This document shows, one piece after another, positions 31,864 through 41,131 of a stretch of 64,000 nucleotides of DNA. Position 1 is the stretch's first letter. Every line of letters starts with the position of its first letter. Source of the stretch: Streptomyces silvae (GTDB lineage Bacteria > Actinomycetota > Actinomycetes > Streptomycetales > Streptomycetaceae). Location of the stretch: contig NZ_JAERUC010000138.1 of assembly GCF_016745505.1 (NCBI RefSeq), positions 1 to 64,000 on the forward strand. Reading direction: 5' to 3'. The notes below the pieces were generated by a model. It was not told the origin of the DNA, searched no databases, and was given only the letters and a program-made list of their open reading frames with translations. Both the position numbers and the translations under genes were made by a program.

Positions 31864-32912
31864 ACAAGCGTCTGGAGGGTCGTACGGCTGTACGTCCCAC
31901 GATCAAGGCCGTGGCCGCCGCCGCGGGGGTGTCGACCGCGGCGGTCTCCCAGGCCGTCAACGGCACCGGCCGGATCTCGGAGGCCACCCGCCGCCGGGTC
32001 CTGGACGCGGCCACCGAACTGGGCTGGTCCCCCAGCGCCTCCGCGACGGCGCTGCGCCGGGCCCGTACCCGTACGATCGCGCTCGTCGTCCGGCGGCCCA
32101 CCGATGTGCTGGGCTCCGACCCGCACTTCAGCGAGCTGATCACCGGTCTGGAGGGCGAACTCGCGCCGCGCGGTTACGGTCTGCTGCTCCACCTGGTCGC
32201 GGACATCGCTCAGGAGAGCGCGCTGTACGAGCGGCTGGTCGCGGAGGGCCGGATCGACGGCGCCGTGCTGACCGACGCCCGCGCCGACGACCCGCGCCCG
32301 GAGCTGCTGCGGGGCCTCGGGCTGCCCGCCGTGCTGCTGGGCTCCCCCGACGCCGCCTCGCCCGTGCCCCGGGTGGGGCTGGGGCAGCAGGGCGCGGGCA
32401 TCAAGGAGGCCGTCGCCCACCTGCTGGAGCTCGGCCACCGGCGCGTCGCCTACATCGCGGGTCCGGCCGAACTGCTGCACACCCGGCTGAGGTTGCACGC
32501 CTTCGAGGAGGCCCTGGCCGAGGCGGGGCTGGCGCCCGTCGCCGTACGGCACAGCGACTTCACCGAGCGGGCCGCCGTCGATGTCACCGAGGAGCTGCTC
32601 GCGCTGCCCGGCCGGCCGACGGCCCTCGTGTTCCCCAACGACTCCATGGCCGTCTGCGGCATCGGCACGGCGCAGCGCGCCGGGCTCCGGGTGCCCGGCG
32701 ACCTGTCGGTGGTCGGTTACGACAATCTCTCGCTCGGCCGCTGGGTCCACCCCCGGCTCACCACCGTCGACCAGCAGGTGCAGCGCGTCGGCGCCGCCGC
32801 CGCCCGCACCCTGCTCGCCGGCTGCGGCGAGGACGTGCCCCCGCCGGTGCTCGACGGCCGCCCCCGGCTGGTCGTACGGGAATCGACCGGCCCGCTGACA
32901 CCCCCCACCTGA
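31860..32912 (+). CDS. LacI-family repressor of the sugar module
   Basis: A 350-residue LacI regulator with helix-turn-helix and hinge TIKAVAAAAGVSTAAVSQAVN and effector domain (IALVVRRPTDVLGSDPHFSELI; HRRVAYIAGPAEL; LSVVGYDNLSLGRWVHPRLTTVDQ). The usual ATVSR of the recognition helix is AAVSQ here, so its operator may differ from that of the LacI protein at 4746. It is translationally coupled to the permease by GTGA, so it is made from the operon it probably represses through the operator at 28702-28719. The inducer is likely the imported oligosaccharide or its glucose/mannose unit. Confidence 0.92.
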   Translation: MNKRLEGRTAVRPTIKAVAAAAGVSTAAVSQAVNGTGRISEATRRRVLDAATELGWSPSASATALRRARTRTIALVVRRPTDVLGSDPHFSELITGLEGELAPRGYGLLLHLVADIAQESALYERLVAEGRIDGAVLTDARADDPRPELLRGLGLPAVLLGSPDAASPVPRVGLGQQGAGIKEAVAHLLELGHRRVAYIAGPAELLHTRLRLHAFEEALAEAGLAPVAVRHSDFTERAAVDVTEELLALPGRPTALVFPNDSMAVCGIGTAQRAGLRVPGDLSVVGYDNLSLGRWVHPRLTTVDQQVQRVGAAAARTLLAGCGEDVPPPVLDGRPRLVVRESTGPLTPPT

Positions 32913-32964
32913 ACCCGCCGCACCGACCGGCACCCCCGCACAGCGAAGAGGACCCAGAAACACC

Positions 32965-34899
32965 ATGCGACGCCACAGCGCCCAGCTCACCCACGACTCC
33001 GCCGTCCTCCCGTGGCTCGGCGCCAACTTCTGGTCCCGCACCGGCGGTCCGCTGATGTGGCGGAACTACGAGCCGAGGACGGTGCGCGAGGAGCTGGCCG
33101 TGCTCCGGGAGCACGGTCTGAACATGACCCGGTCCTTCTTCTACTGGCCCGACTTCCACCCGGAGCCCGGCCGGATCGACGAGGAACTCTGCGACCGCTT
33201 CCGTGACTTCCTGGACGCCCACCACGAGCTGGGCATGGGCACGGTCCCCACCTTCATCGTCGGCCACATGTCGGGCGAGAACTGGGACCCGGCCTGGCGC
33301 GGGGACCGCGATCTGTACGAGGACGTGTGGCTCGTCGGCCGGCAGGCGTGGTTCGTCTCCCAGATGACCCGCCGCTTCAAGGACCACCCGGCCGTCACGG
33401 GCTGGCTGATCACCAACGAGATGCCCGGCTACGGCCGGATCTACCAGGTCGACCCGCCGTCGAGCGATGTCGTCACCGCCTGGGCACAGTTCATGTGCGA
33501 CGCGGTGCGCGCGGCGGGCGGCACCCAGCCGGTGTCGCTCGGCGACGGCGCGTGGGGCATCGAGGTGACGGGCCGCGACAACGGCTTCTCGCTGCGGGAG
33601 ACCGCCGAGTACGTCGATTTCGTCGGGCCGCACGTCTACCGCTCCGACACGGACCGGCCGCGCCAGCACTACCGGGCCGCCTTCGAGTGCGAACTGGCCG
33701 CCGTCACCGGTCAGCCGGTCGTCCTGGAGGAGTTCGGGCTCTCCACCGACACGGTCTCGGCCGCGAACGCCGGGATCTTCTACCGGCAGACCCTGCACAA
33801 CTCGCTGCTCGGCGGCGCCACCGGCTGGATGGCCTGGAACAACACGGACTACGACGACCTGTGGGAGCAGTCGCCGTACGACCACCACCCCTTCGAGATG
33901 CACTTCGGGATCACCGACAGCGCCGGGCGCCCGAAGGAACCGCTGCGTGAGCTGGCCGCCTTCGCGAAGGTCCTGGAGCAGGTCGACTTCCCTCGCTGCC
34001 GCCGTACGGACGCGGACGCGGCCCTCGTCGTGCCCGCCTTCCTGGAGCGCGGCTACCCGTACAGCCGGCCGGCCGACCGCCCGCTGATCTTCACCTCGCT
34101 GCACCAGGGGTATGTGGCGGCGCGCGGCGCCGACCTGCCGGTGGCGTTCGCCCGGGAGGCCGACGGGCTGCCGGACGACGCCTCCCTGTATCTGCTGCCG
34201 TCGACCCGCCAGCTGACCACCCGCACCCGGCGCGCGCTGGAGGAGCGGGCGAAGGCAGGCGCGACGGTGTACCTGTCGTTCTGCTCGGGTGAGTACCCGA
34301 CGACGCGCGGGCCCTGGTTCCACGACCTCGACGGGCTGTTCGGCGTGGAGCTCCAGCTGTCGTACGGGGTCGCCGAGCCGATCGAGGACGACGTGCTGGA
34401 GATGACGTTCACCGAGGACTTCGGTTCGATAGCCGCCGGTGAGGTGCTGACCTTCCCGGTCGCGGGCAACGAGGACAGCCGCGCCTATCTGCCGGTCGTC
34501 CCGGACGGGGCGCGGGTCGTCGCCACCGACGCGCACGGGCGCCCCGCCCTTCTGCGCTACGAGACGGGCGCGGGCCGCACGGTCCTGGCCACCTATCCGC
34601 TGGAGCACATGGCGGCCCGTACGGCCCGTGCCAACCCGGAGCAGACCCACCGGCTGTACGCGGCGCTCGCCGAACTCGCGGGTGCGGCACGGCCGGTGAC
34701 GGTGGACACCCCGTACGTCAGTGCCGACACCCTGGTCCGCGAGGACGGGGCGCGGTTCGTGTGGCTGGTGAGCCAGTCCGGCGAGGAGCTGACCGTACGC
34801 CCTTCGGCGGGCGGGGAGCTGCGTGAGCTGACCGGCGGGGACCCGGTGCGGGACGTGACTCTCGCCCCGTACGGCGTGCGCGTCCTCGAACTGCGCTGA
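32965..34899 (+). CDS. cytosolic GH5-like glycoside hydrolase
   Basis: A 644-residue protein without signal peptide. The TIM barrel (about residues 15-330) has GH-A clan features: acid/base Glu in GWLITNEMPGYG and nucleophile in VVLEEFGLS. A trimerisation-like alpha/beta region follows (LYLLPSTRQLTTRTRRALEERAKAGATVYLSF), then a beta-sandwich. The domain order resembles GH42/GH5-type beta-glycosidases acting on mannosides, galactosides or glucosides; I cannot fix the family. It lies between the LacI gene and a GH3 gene, so it probably degrades the imported oligosaccharide inside the cell. Confidence 0.8.
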   Translation: MRRHSAQLTHDSAVLPWLGANFWSRTGGPLMWRNYEPRTVREELAVLREHGLNMTRSFFYWPDFHPEPGRIDEELCDRFRDFLDAHHELGMGTVPTFIVGHMSGENWDPAWRGDRDLYEDVWLVGRQAWFVSQMTRRFKDHPAVTGWLITNEMPGYGRIYQVDPPSSDVVTAWAQFMCDAVRAAGGTQPVSLGDGAWGIEVTGRDNGFSLRETAEYVDFVGPHVYRSDTDRPRQHYRAAFECELAAVTGQPVVLEEFGLSTDTVSAANAGIFYRQTLHNSLLGGATGWMAWNNTDYDDLWEQSPYDHHPFEMHFGITDSAGRPKEPLRELAAFAKVLEQVDFPRCRRTDADAALVVPAFLERGYPYSRPADRPLIFTSLHQGYVAARGADLPVAFAREADGLPDDASLYLLPSTRQLTTRTRRALEERAKAGATVYLSFCSGEYPTTRGPWFHDLDGLFGVELQLSYGVAEPIEDDVLEMTFTEDFGSIAAGEVLTFPVAGNEDSRAYLPVVPDGARVVATDAHGRPALLRYETGAGRTVLATYPLEHMAARTARANPEQTHRLYAALAELAGAARPVTVDTPYVSADTLVREDGARFVWLVSQSGEELTVRPSAGGELRELTGGDPVRDVTLAPYGVRVLELR

Positions 34900-34927
34900 C
34901 CGCCCCACCCCTTTGAGGAGCCGCCCG

Positions 34928-37237
34928 ATGTCCGAGCCCTTGTTCCGCGACCCGGAGGCGCCCGTCGCCGACCGGGTGCGTGATCTGCTGTCGCGGATGA
35001 CGCTCACCGAGAAGGTGGGCCAGGTCAACCAGCGGATGTACGGCTGGGACGCGTACGAGCGCACCCCGTCCGGCCACCGGCTGACGGACGCGTTCCGTGC
35101 GGAGGTGGCGGCCTGTGACGGGATGGGCGCGCTGTACGGGCTCCAGCGCGCCGACCCGTGGTCCGGGGTGACGGCGGAGACCGGTATCGGCGCGGCGGAC
35201 GGGGCGCGGGTCTCGGACGCGGTGCAGCGGCACGTCGTCGAGAACACCAGGCTCGGCATCCCCGTCCTGCTGGTCGAGGAGATGCCGCACGGCCTCCAGG
35301 CCCTGGACGGGACGGTGCTGCCGGTGAACCTGGCGGTCGGCGCCACCTGGAACCCGGAGCTGTACGAGGAGGCCGCGGCGCTCGCCGCGGGGCAGCTCCG
35401 GGCGCGGGGCGGCCATGTCGCGCTGGTCTCGGCACTCGACCTGGTGCGGGATCCGCGCTGGGGCCGCGCGGAGGAGTGCTTCGGGGAGGACCCGTATCTG
35501 GCGGCGCGGTTCACAGAGGCGCTGGTGCGGGGGGTGCAGGGTCCGGCCGGGGACCGCATCGGGCCGGACCGTGCGGCCGTCGTGCTCAAGCACTTCGCCG
35601 GGCAGGGGGCCACGGTCGGCGGACGCAACAGCGCGGCCACCGAGCTGGGCGCGCGGGAGCTGCACGAGATCCATCTCGTGGCGGCGCTGGCGGGCGTACG
35701 GGCCGGGGCGGCGGGCGTGATGGCGGCGTACAACGAGTTCGACGGCGTGCCGTGCGCGGCCAGTCACCAGCTGCTGACCGGGATCCTGCGGGAGCGGTGG
35801 GGTTTCGGCGGCCTGGTGATGGCCGACGGGCTCGCGATCGACCGCCTGGTGCGGCTGGCGGGCGATCCGGTGGCGGCCGGGGCGCTGGCGCTGCGGGCCG
35901 GGACCGATCTGAGCCTGTGGGACGACTGCTACCCCCGGCTGGCGGAGGCGGTCCGGCGGGGGCTGGTCGAGGAGTCCACGCTCGACACGGCGGTCGGACG
36001 CGTCCTGGCGCTGAAGTTCCGGCTCGGCCTCTTCGAGCGCCCGTACACCGGCGTCCGCGAGGCGGAGGACCCCACGCCCGTGGAGCGACTCAGTGAGCGT
36101 GTCGCCCGTGAGTCGGTCACCCTCCTCGCTCACGACGGGGTGACGCTGCCGCTGGCCGGCCGCCGCCTCGGGAGGATCGCTGTCATCGGGCCGAACGCGG
36201 ACTCCGTGCCGCAGCAGACCGGCGACTACACCGCGCCGCAGCGGCCCGGTACGGGCGCCAGCGTGCTGGCCGGCATCCGGGCGGCGGCGCCCGGATGCAC
36301 GGACGTCACGTACGCCCGGGGCTGCGGACTCGTCGGCGGCGACCTCTCGGGGCTGCCCGGGGCGGTGGCGTCGGCGGCGGGCGCGGATGTGGCGGTGCTG
36401 GTCCTCGGCGGGTCGAGCGCACGGGAGTCCGGTGCGCGCTTCGACGCCAACGGCGCGGCCGTCGTCACCTCGGGGAACCCGGTGGAGATGACCTGCGGCG
36501 AGGGCGTCGACCTGGCCGGACTCGCCCTGCCGGAGGGCCAGTCGGCCCTGCTGGACGCGGTCGCCGCGACCGGGACGCCGGTGGTCGTGGTGCTGGTCCA
36601 GGGCCGGCCGCACGCCCTGCCGGACCTCACCGGCCGGGCGGCGGCGGTGCTGAGCGCCTGGTATCCCGGCCCGTGGGGAGGCAGGGCGGTCGCGGACGTG
36701 CTGTTCGGCGCGGCGGAACCCCAGGGGCGGCTGCCCGTCTCCGTACCCCGCTCGGCCGCCCAGCTCCCGGTGTTCTACAACGGCAAGGACCACGGCTACC
36801 GGGGTTACGTCGACCAGCCCGCCACGCCCGTCCATCCGTTCGGCCACGGCCTGTCGTACACGACGGTCGAGTACGGCACGCCCCGGCTGTCCCTGCCGTC
36901 CGTGGCGGTGGACCGCTTCGGCGACGGGACGCAGCCGCTGAGCTGCACGGTCCGTGTCACCAACACGGGTGGCAGGCCGGTGCGGGAGACCGTCCAGCTG
37001 TACGTGCGCCGGGTGCTGGGCGGGACCGCGTGGCCCCGGGTGCGTGAACTGCGCGGCTTCGTCCGGGTGGAGCTGGCGCCGGGCGGGAGCACCGAGGTCA
37101 CCTTCCCGGTGGACGGGCGGACCCTTGCCTCGTACACGTACGCGGGTGAATGGGCGGTGGAGCCGGGCGAGTTCGCGGTGGAGACGGGGCCGTCCTCCCT
37201 GGGCACCCGCGCGGCCCGGCTCACGGTCACGGCGTAG
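34928..37237 (+). CDS. cytosolic GH3 beta-glucosidase-like enzyme
   Basis: A 769-residue three-domain GH3 enzyme: barrel (VKLKHFAG-like text at VVLKHFAGQGATVGGRN; nucleophile Asp in GLVMADGLAIDRL), alpha/beta sandwich (IAVIGPNADSVPQQTGDYTAP), and C-terminal fibronectin type III-like domain (NTGGRPVRETVQLYVR). It removes single sugars from non-reducing ends of beta-linked oligosaccharides. It has no signal peptide, so it works on imported substrate with the GH5-like enzyme 28 bases upstream. ATG at 34928 follows GAGGAG. It ends 22 bases before the convergent MFS gene. Confidence 0.9.
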   Translation: MSEPLFRDPEAPVADRVRDLLSRMTLTEKVGQVNQRMYGWDAYERTPSGHRLTDAFRAEVAACDGMGALYGLQRADPWSGVTAETGIGAADGARVSDAVQRHVVENTRLGIPVLLVEEMPHGLQALDGTVLPVNLAVGATWNPELYEEAAALAAGQLRARGGHVALVSALDLVRDPRWGRAEECFGEDPYLAARFTEALVRGVQGPAGDRIGPDRAAVVLKHFAGQGATVGGRNSAATELGARELHEIHLVAALAGVRAGAAGVMAAYNEFDGVPCAASHQLLTGILRERWGFGGLVMADGLAIDRLVRLAGDPVAAGALALRAGTDLSLWDDCYPRLAEAVRRGLVEESTLDTAVGRVLALKFRLGLFERPYTGVREAEDPTPVERLSERVARESVTLLAHDGVTLPLAGRRLGRIAVIGPNADSVPQQTGDYTAPQRPGTGASVLAGIRAAAPGCTDVTYARGCGLVGGDLSGLPGAVASAAGADVAVLVLGGSSARESGARFDANGAAVVTSGNPVEMTCGEGVDLAGLALPEGQSALLDAVAATGTPVVVVLVQGRPHALPDLTGRAAAVLSAWYPGPWGGRAVADVLFGAAEPQGRLPVSVPRSAAQLPVFYNGKDHGYRGYVDQPATPVHPFGHGLSYTTVEYGTPRLSLPSVAVDRFGDGTQPLSCTVRVTNTGGRPVRETVQLYVRRVLGGTAWPRVRELRGFVRVELAPGGSTEVTFPVDGRTLASYTYAGEWAVEPGEFAVETGPSSLGTRAARLTVTA

Positions 37238-37259
37238 GCCGCTCGTCGTCCCGCCCCTG

Positions 37260-38672
37260 TCAGGCGGCTCCGGTGCCTGGCCGCACGGACCGGGCCACGC
37301 CGGGAGACTCCTCCGGTGCGGGGGCGGCGGCCCCCTTCGACGTACGGACGCGGACGCGGTCGTTGCGGCCGCCGCCGCGCACCAGCAGCACGCTGAGGGC
37401 GGCCAGGAAGCCGACGACGGTGAGGCCGACGAGCCCGCCCTTCGTCGAGCCGGTGGTGTCCTCGATGATCCCGAAGGCGGTGGGGGCGACGAACCCGCCG
37501 AGGTTGCCTATGGAGTTGATCAGCGCGATGCCGGGGGCGGCGGCCCGTGCGTCGAGGTAGCTCTGCGGGATCGTCCAGAAGACGGGCGAGGCGGGCTTGA
37601 AGCCCACCGCGGCCAGACAGAGCGCGCCCAGGCCGACCCAGGGTGAGACGAAGACCGCGAGCAGGGTGCCGCAGCCGCCGATGAGGAGCAGCACCACCAG
37701 GACCGGCCGCCGTTTGCCGATGCGGTCCGAGATCCGCCCGCTGACGTACACGGCGGCGATGGCGCAGATCCACGGAACGGACGTCAGGAATCCGGCCTGG
37801 AGGTCGCTCAGGCCGCCGATGTCGTCGACGATCGACGGCAGCCAGAACGTCACCGCGTACAGGGCGACGTTGATCGCGAAGTAGATCCACAGGAAGAGCA
37901 GCATCTGGGGGTCGGCGAGCAGCTTCCAGCGGGAGACCCGTGCCTTGGTGCCGCGCTGGGCGTCCCGGGCGTCCTGTTCGGCGTCGATGGCGGTGACGAG
38001 GCCGGCCTTCTCCTCGTCGGTCAGCCAGGTCGCCTGCTCGATGCCGGAGTCGAGGTAGCGGTAGACGACGAAGCCGAGCACGACGGAGAAGACGCCCTCG
38101 ACGAAGAACATCCACTGCCAGCCGGAGTGGCCCCAGAGGCCGTGCATCTCCAGCAGCGCCCCCGAGATCGGGCCGACGATGACGGTCGCCGTGCCGGAGC
38201 CCATCAGGAAGACCGAGGTGGCGCGGCCGCGGTGGGAGTCGGGCAGCCAGCGGCTGAAGTAGTAGATGACGGCGGGGAAGAAGCCGGCCTCGGCGACGCC
38301 GAGCAGGAAGCGCAGCGCGTAGAACATGCCGGGGCTGTTGACGAAGGCCATCGCGGTGGCGACGACGCCCCAGCTGATCATGATGCGGGTGAGCCACACC
38401 TTGGCCCCGAACCGCTCCATGAGCATGTTGGAGGGGACCTCGAAGATGGCGTACGCGATGAAGAAGATGCCCGCGCCGAGTCCGAACGCGGCGGCGGACA
38501 GGCCGACGTCGGCGCGGAGCTGGTCCTGGGCGAAGCCGAGGTTGACGCGGTCCATGTAGTTCGCGACGAACATCACGAAGAAGAGGGGCACCACACGGCG
38601 GAAGATCTTGTGGATCGCCGAGCTGACGGCCGGTGGGTGCTGGACTTCGGGGGTGGGGGGAGCTGCGGGCAC
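37260..38672 (-). CDS. MFS transporter, anion:cation symporter family (probable glucarate carrier)
   Basis: A 470-residue MFS carrier with 12 hydrophobic helices. The N-terminal signature FFVMFVANYMDRVNLGFAQ and the loop SRWLPDSHRGRATSVFL are characteristic of the ACS branch that includes GudP/GarP glucarate-galactarate carriers. It lies downstream of gudD and kdgD on the same strand, 94 bases after gudD with a hairpin between, so D-glucarate or galactarate import is the best guess. GTG at 38672 was chosen because AAGGAG lies nine bases upstream; a GTG three codons earlier would overlap that site. Confidence 0.85.
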   Translation of the reverse strand: MPAAPPTPEVQHPPAVSSAIHKIFRRVVPLFFVMFVANYMDRVNLGFAQDQLRADVGLSAAAFGLGAGIFFIAYAIFEVPSNMLMERFGAKVWLTRIMISWGVVATAMAFVNSPGMFYALRFLLGVAEAGFFPAVIYYFSRWLPDSHRGRATSVFLMGSGTATVIVGPISGALLEMHGLWGHSGWQWMFFVEGVFSVVLGFVVYRYLDSGIEQATWLTDEEKAGLVTAIDAEQDARDAQRGTKARVSRWKLLADPQMLLFLWIYFAINVALYAVTFWLPSIVDDIGGLSDLQAGFLTSVPWICAIAAVYVSGRISDRIGKRRPVLVVLLLIGGCGTLLAVFVSPWVGLGALCLAAVGFKPASPVFWTIPQSYLDARAAAPGIALINSIGNLGGFVAPTAFGIIEDTTGSTKGGLVGLTVVGFLAALSVLLVRGGGRNDRVRVRTSKGAAAPAPEESPGVARSVRPGTGAA

Positions 38673-38698
38673 GAGCGGCACTCCTTTGTGCGGCCGGA

Positions 38699-38722
38699 CC
38701 GCCGCCGCTCGCGCGGCGGCGG
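38699..38722. terminator. intercistronic hairpin between gudD and the MFS gene
   Basis: CCGCCGCCGC (38699-38708), loop TCGC, GCGGCGGCGG (38713-38722): a perfect 10-bp stem in the 94-bp gap. Position and lack of a U tract fit partial termination or mRNA protection that sets expression of the transporter relative to the enzymes. Confidence 0.5.
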
Positions 38723-38766
38723 CTGTCCACCGTCGGACGCGGTGGGATCGGGCAGGTGGGGGACGG

Positions 38767-40041
38767 TTACCAGCGGGGTACGGCCGGGGTGGTCCACTGC
38801 GGGTCGGTGAGGCGCATCGCGGCCGCGTCGTCGCGGTCCTTGTACGTGCCGTCGTCGTCGAGCCACCGCTGGTGGAGGAACGCCAGCTTCTCGCGGTCGA
38901 GTGCGACCCCGAGACCGGGCGCGTCGGAGACGGCGACCTTTCCGCCGTCGAAGGTGAGCCGCTCGGTGAGGACGTCCTCCGACTGCCAGGGGTAGTGGGA
39001 GTCGCAGGCGTGGTGGAGGTTGGGGACGGTGGCCGCCACCTGGGTCATGGCGGCGAGGCTGATGCCGAGGTGGGTGTTGGAGTGCATCGACACCCCGACG
39101 CCGAACGCACGGCAGATGGCCGCCAGTTGCTGGGTGTTGCGGAGGCCGCCCCAGTAGTGGTGGTCGGAGAGGACGACCTGTACGGCGCCCTGGGTGAAGG
39201 CGTCCTTGATCTCGTCGAAGGTCGTCACGCACATGTTGGTGGCGAGCGGTACGCCGGACTTCGCGGCGACCTCGGCCATCGCGGGGACCCCGGTGGCCGG
39301 GTCCTCCAGGTACTCCAGGACGTCCCGGAGCTCCTCGGCCACCTTGAGGGAGGTCTCCACGGACCACGCGCCGTTGGGGTCGAGCCGCAGCGGGTGGCCG
39401 GGGAAGGCGGCGGCGAGCGCCTTGACCGCGGCGACCTCCTCGTCCGGGGGGAAGACGCCGCCCTTGAGCTTGAAGGAGGTGAAGCCGTAGCGCTCGGTGA
39501 AGGTGCGGGCCTGCTCGACGATCCCGGCGGGGTCGAGGGCGGCGCCCCAGGTGTCGTTCTCGCCGGACCGCTTGTAGAAGAGGTAGGCGCTGTACTCGAC
39601 CGCGTCCCGCACCTTGCCGCCGAGCAGCGCGTGCACCGGCAGGCCGAGCGCCTTGCCGAGAGCGTCGAGGCAGGCGACCTCGAAGGCGGAGACGACGGAG
39701 AGGCGCAGCTTGTCGGCGGTCTGGACACCGCGCAGGCCGCCGACGTCGACCTGGCCGGTGACCCGGGAGGCGTCGACGGCGACCTCGTCGGCCGCGCCGA
39801 ACAGGCCGTTGAGGTCGCTGATCTGGCGGCCGACCAGCTGCTCGGCGAGGGGACGGGCCAGCTCCAGGTACTTGGTGTCGCCGTAGGTCTCGCCGAGGCC
39901 GGTGGTCCCGTCGGCGGTGAACACCTCCACGATCAGGCGCGGGGTGTACGGCTGGTGGATACCGGCGGTGTTCAGCAGCGGCGGGTCCGCGACCAGGATC
40001 GGGGTCAGCGTCACGTCCGTGATGGTCAGGTCGCGGGTCAC
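38767..40041 (-). CDS. gudD: D-glucarate dehydratase family enzyme
   Basis: A 424-residue enolase-superfamily enzyme that dehydrates D-glucarate (and often L-idarate) to 5-dehydro-4-deoxy-D-glucarate. The complete active-site set is visible: K191-x-K193 in SFKLKGG, metal ligands D221 (RLDPNGAW), E246 (YLEDP) and N269, and the D293/H320 dyad (VLSDHHY; SMHSNTHLG). GTG at 40041 overlaps the kdgD stop as GTGA. It sits between kdgD and an MFS carrier and is presumably controlled by the divergent IclR regulator. Confidence 0.93.
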   Translation of the reverse strand: MTRDLTITDVTLTPILVADPPLLNTAGIHQPYTPRLIVEVFTADGTTGLGETYGDTKYLELARPLAEQLVGRQISDLNGLFGAADEVAVDASRVTGQVDVGGLRGVQTADKLRLSVVSAFEVACLDALGKALGLPVHALLGGKVRDAVEYSAYLFYKRSGENDTWGAALDPAGIVEQARTFTERYGFTSFKLKGGVFPPDEEVAAVKALAAAFPGHPLRLDPNGAWSVETSLKVAEELRDVLEYLEDPATGVPAMAEVAAKSGVPLATNMCVTTFDEIKDAFTQGAVQVVLSDHHYWGGLRNTQQLAAICRAFGVGVSMHSNTHLGISLAAMTQVAATVPNLHHACDSHYPWQSEDVLTERLTFDGGKVAVSDAPGLGVALDREKLAFLHQRWLDDDGTYKDRDDAAAMRLTDPQWTTPAVPRW

Positions 40042-40994
40042 AGGGAGGCTCCTACGAGGTCGAGGCCGGTGGTGAGCAGGGTCTTCAGGTCGCCCAGGTC
40101 GGTGGACGTCGGGTCGGTGAGCGGGGCGCGTACGGGGCCGACGGGGAGTCCGCGCAGCCGGGCCGCGGCCTTCACCAGCGACACGGCGTATCCGGGGACG
40201 CGGTCACGGAGTTCGACGAGAGGGACGTAGAAGTCGCGCAGCAGCGTGTCGACGGCGCCGTTGTCCCCGTCGCGCAGGGCGGCGAAGAAGGCGTTCGCGA
40301 TCTCGGGGGCGAAGGCGTGGACGGCGGAGGAGTAGGCGGGGACGCCGACCGTGGCGTAGGCGCGGGCCTGGATCTCCGCGGTGGCGGCGCCGTTGAAGAA
40401 CAGGAAGCCGTCGGGGGCGGCGAGGGTGAGGCGCTGGAGGCGGTCGAGGTCGCTGTGGCCGTCCTTCACGCCGATGACACCGGGGATGCGGGCGATGCGG
40501 CGGAGCGAGTCGGCGGTGTAGGCGACCTGGCCGCGCTGGTAGGCGATGAGCGGGAGCCGGGTGCGGGCGGCGATGTGCTGGAGCTGGGCGACGAGTCCGT
40601 CCTGCGGGGCGGCGGTGAGGTAGTGCGGCAGGACGAGGAGCGCGTCGGCGCCCGCCTCCTCGGCGATACGGGCGAACCGGGCGGCCTGCGCCCAGCCGTA
40701 GCCGGTGCCCGCCACGACCGGGAGGCGGCCGGCGGCCTCCTCGACGGTGATCGAGACGACCTGCCGGTACTCGTCCTCGTCCAGGGAGAAGAACTCACCG
40801 GTGCCGCAGGCCGGGAAGACGGCGCCGGGGGCGGCGGCGAGCCGCTCCGCCACATAGCCGCGGAAGCCGTCCGGGTCGAAGGATCCGTCCTGGTGGAAGC
40901 TGGTCAGCGGGAAGGACAGCACGCCGTCCGCCATCCCGTTCCGCAGCCGTCGCGCCGCGTCCGCCGCGGCCTCCGTACCGGTGTCGAGACTCAC
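40038..40994 (-). CDS. kdgD: 5-dehydro-4-deoxyglucarate dehydratase
   Basis: A 318-residue class I aldolase-fold enzyme that decarboxylates and dehydrates 5-dehydro-4-deoxy-D-glucarate to 2-oxoglutarate semialdehyde. Visible elements: substrate loop CGTGEF (residues 63-68), catalytic Tyr152 in LIAYQRG and Schiff-base Lys177 in VIGVKDG. GTG at 40994 follows GGGAGATGGC. It is the first gene of the glucarate operon, read away from the IclR gene. The semialdehyde dehydrogenase that would finish the route is not in this window. Confidence 0.92.
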   Translation of the reverse strand: MSLDTGTEAAADAARRLRNGMADGVLSFPLTSFHQDGSFDPDGFRGYVAERLAAAPGAVFPACGTGEFFSLDEDEYRQVVSITVEEAAGRLPVVAGTGYGWAQAARFARIAEEAGADALLVLPHYLTAAPQDGLVAQLQHIAARTRLPLIAYQRGQVAYTADSLRRIARIPGVIGVKDGHSDLDRLQRLTLAAPDGFLFFNGAATAEIQARAYATVGVPAYSSAVHAFAPEIANAFFAALRDGDNGAVDTLLRDFYVPLVELRDRVPGYAVSLVKAAARLRGLPVGPVRAPLTDPTSTDLGDLKTLLTTGLDLVGASL

Positions 40995-40995
40995 G

Positions 40996-41038
40996 CCATC
41001 TCCCTATGTAGACGTCATCCATGTATGAGGATGGAGAT
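40996..41038. promoter_or_regulatory. operator/promoter region of the glucarate genes
   Basis: Nested inverted repeats lie in the 137-bp divergent gap: an inner CATCC-N8-GGATG (41016-41033) and an outer ATCTCC/GGAGAT (40998-41003, 41033-41038), with a repeated ATGTA. The region is AT-richer than its surroundings and abuts the kdgD start, as expected for an IclR site. Confidence 0.5.
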
Positions 41039-41131
41039 TAGGGAGGCGGACCTCGGGGCGTCAATGGGTGCGCACCACCGTTCTCGTATGCGGCGCCCGA
41101 CCCGGGCGCGCGGCCCGATTACGATCGGCGC

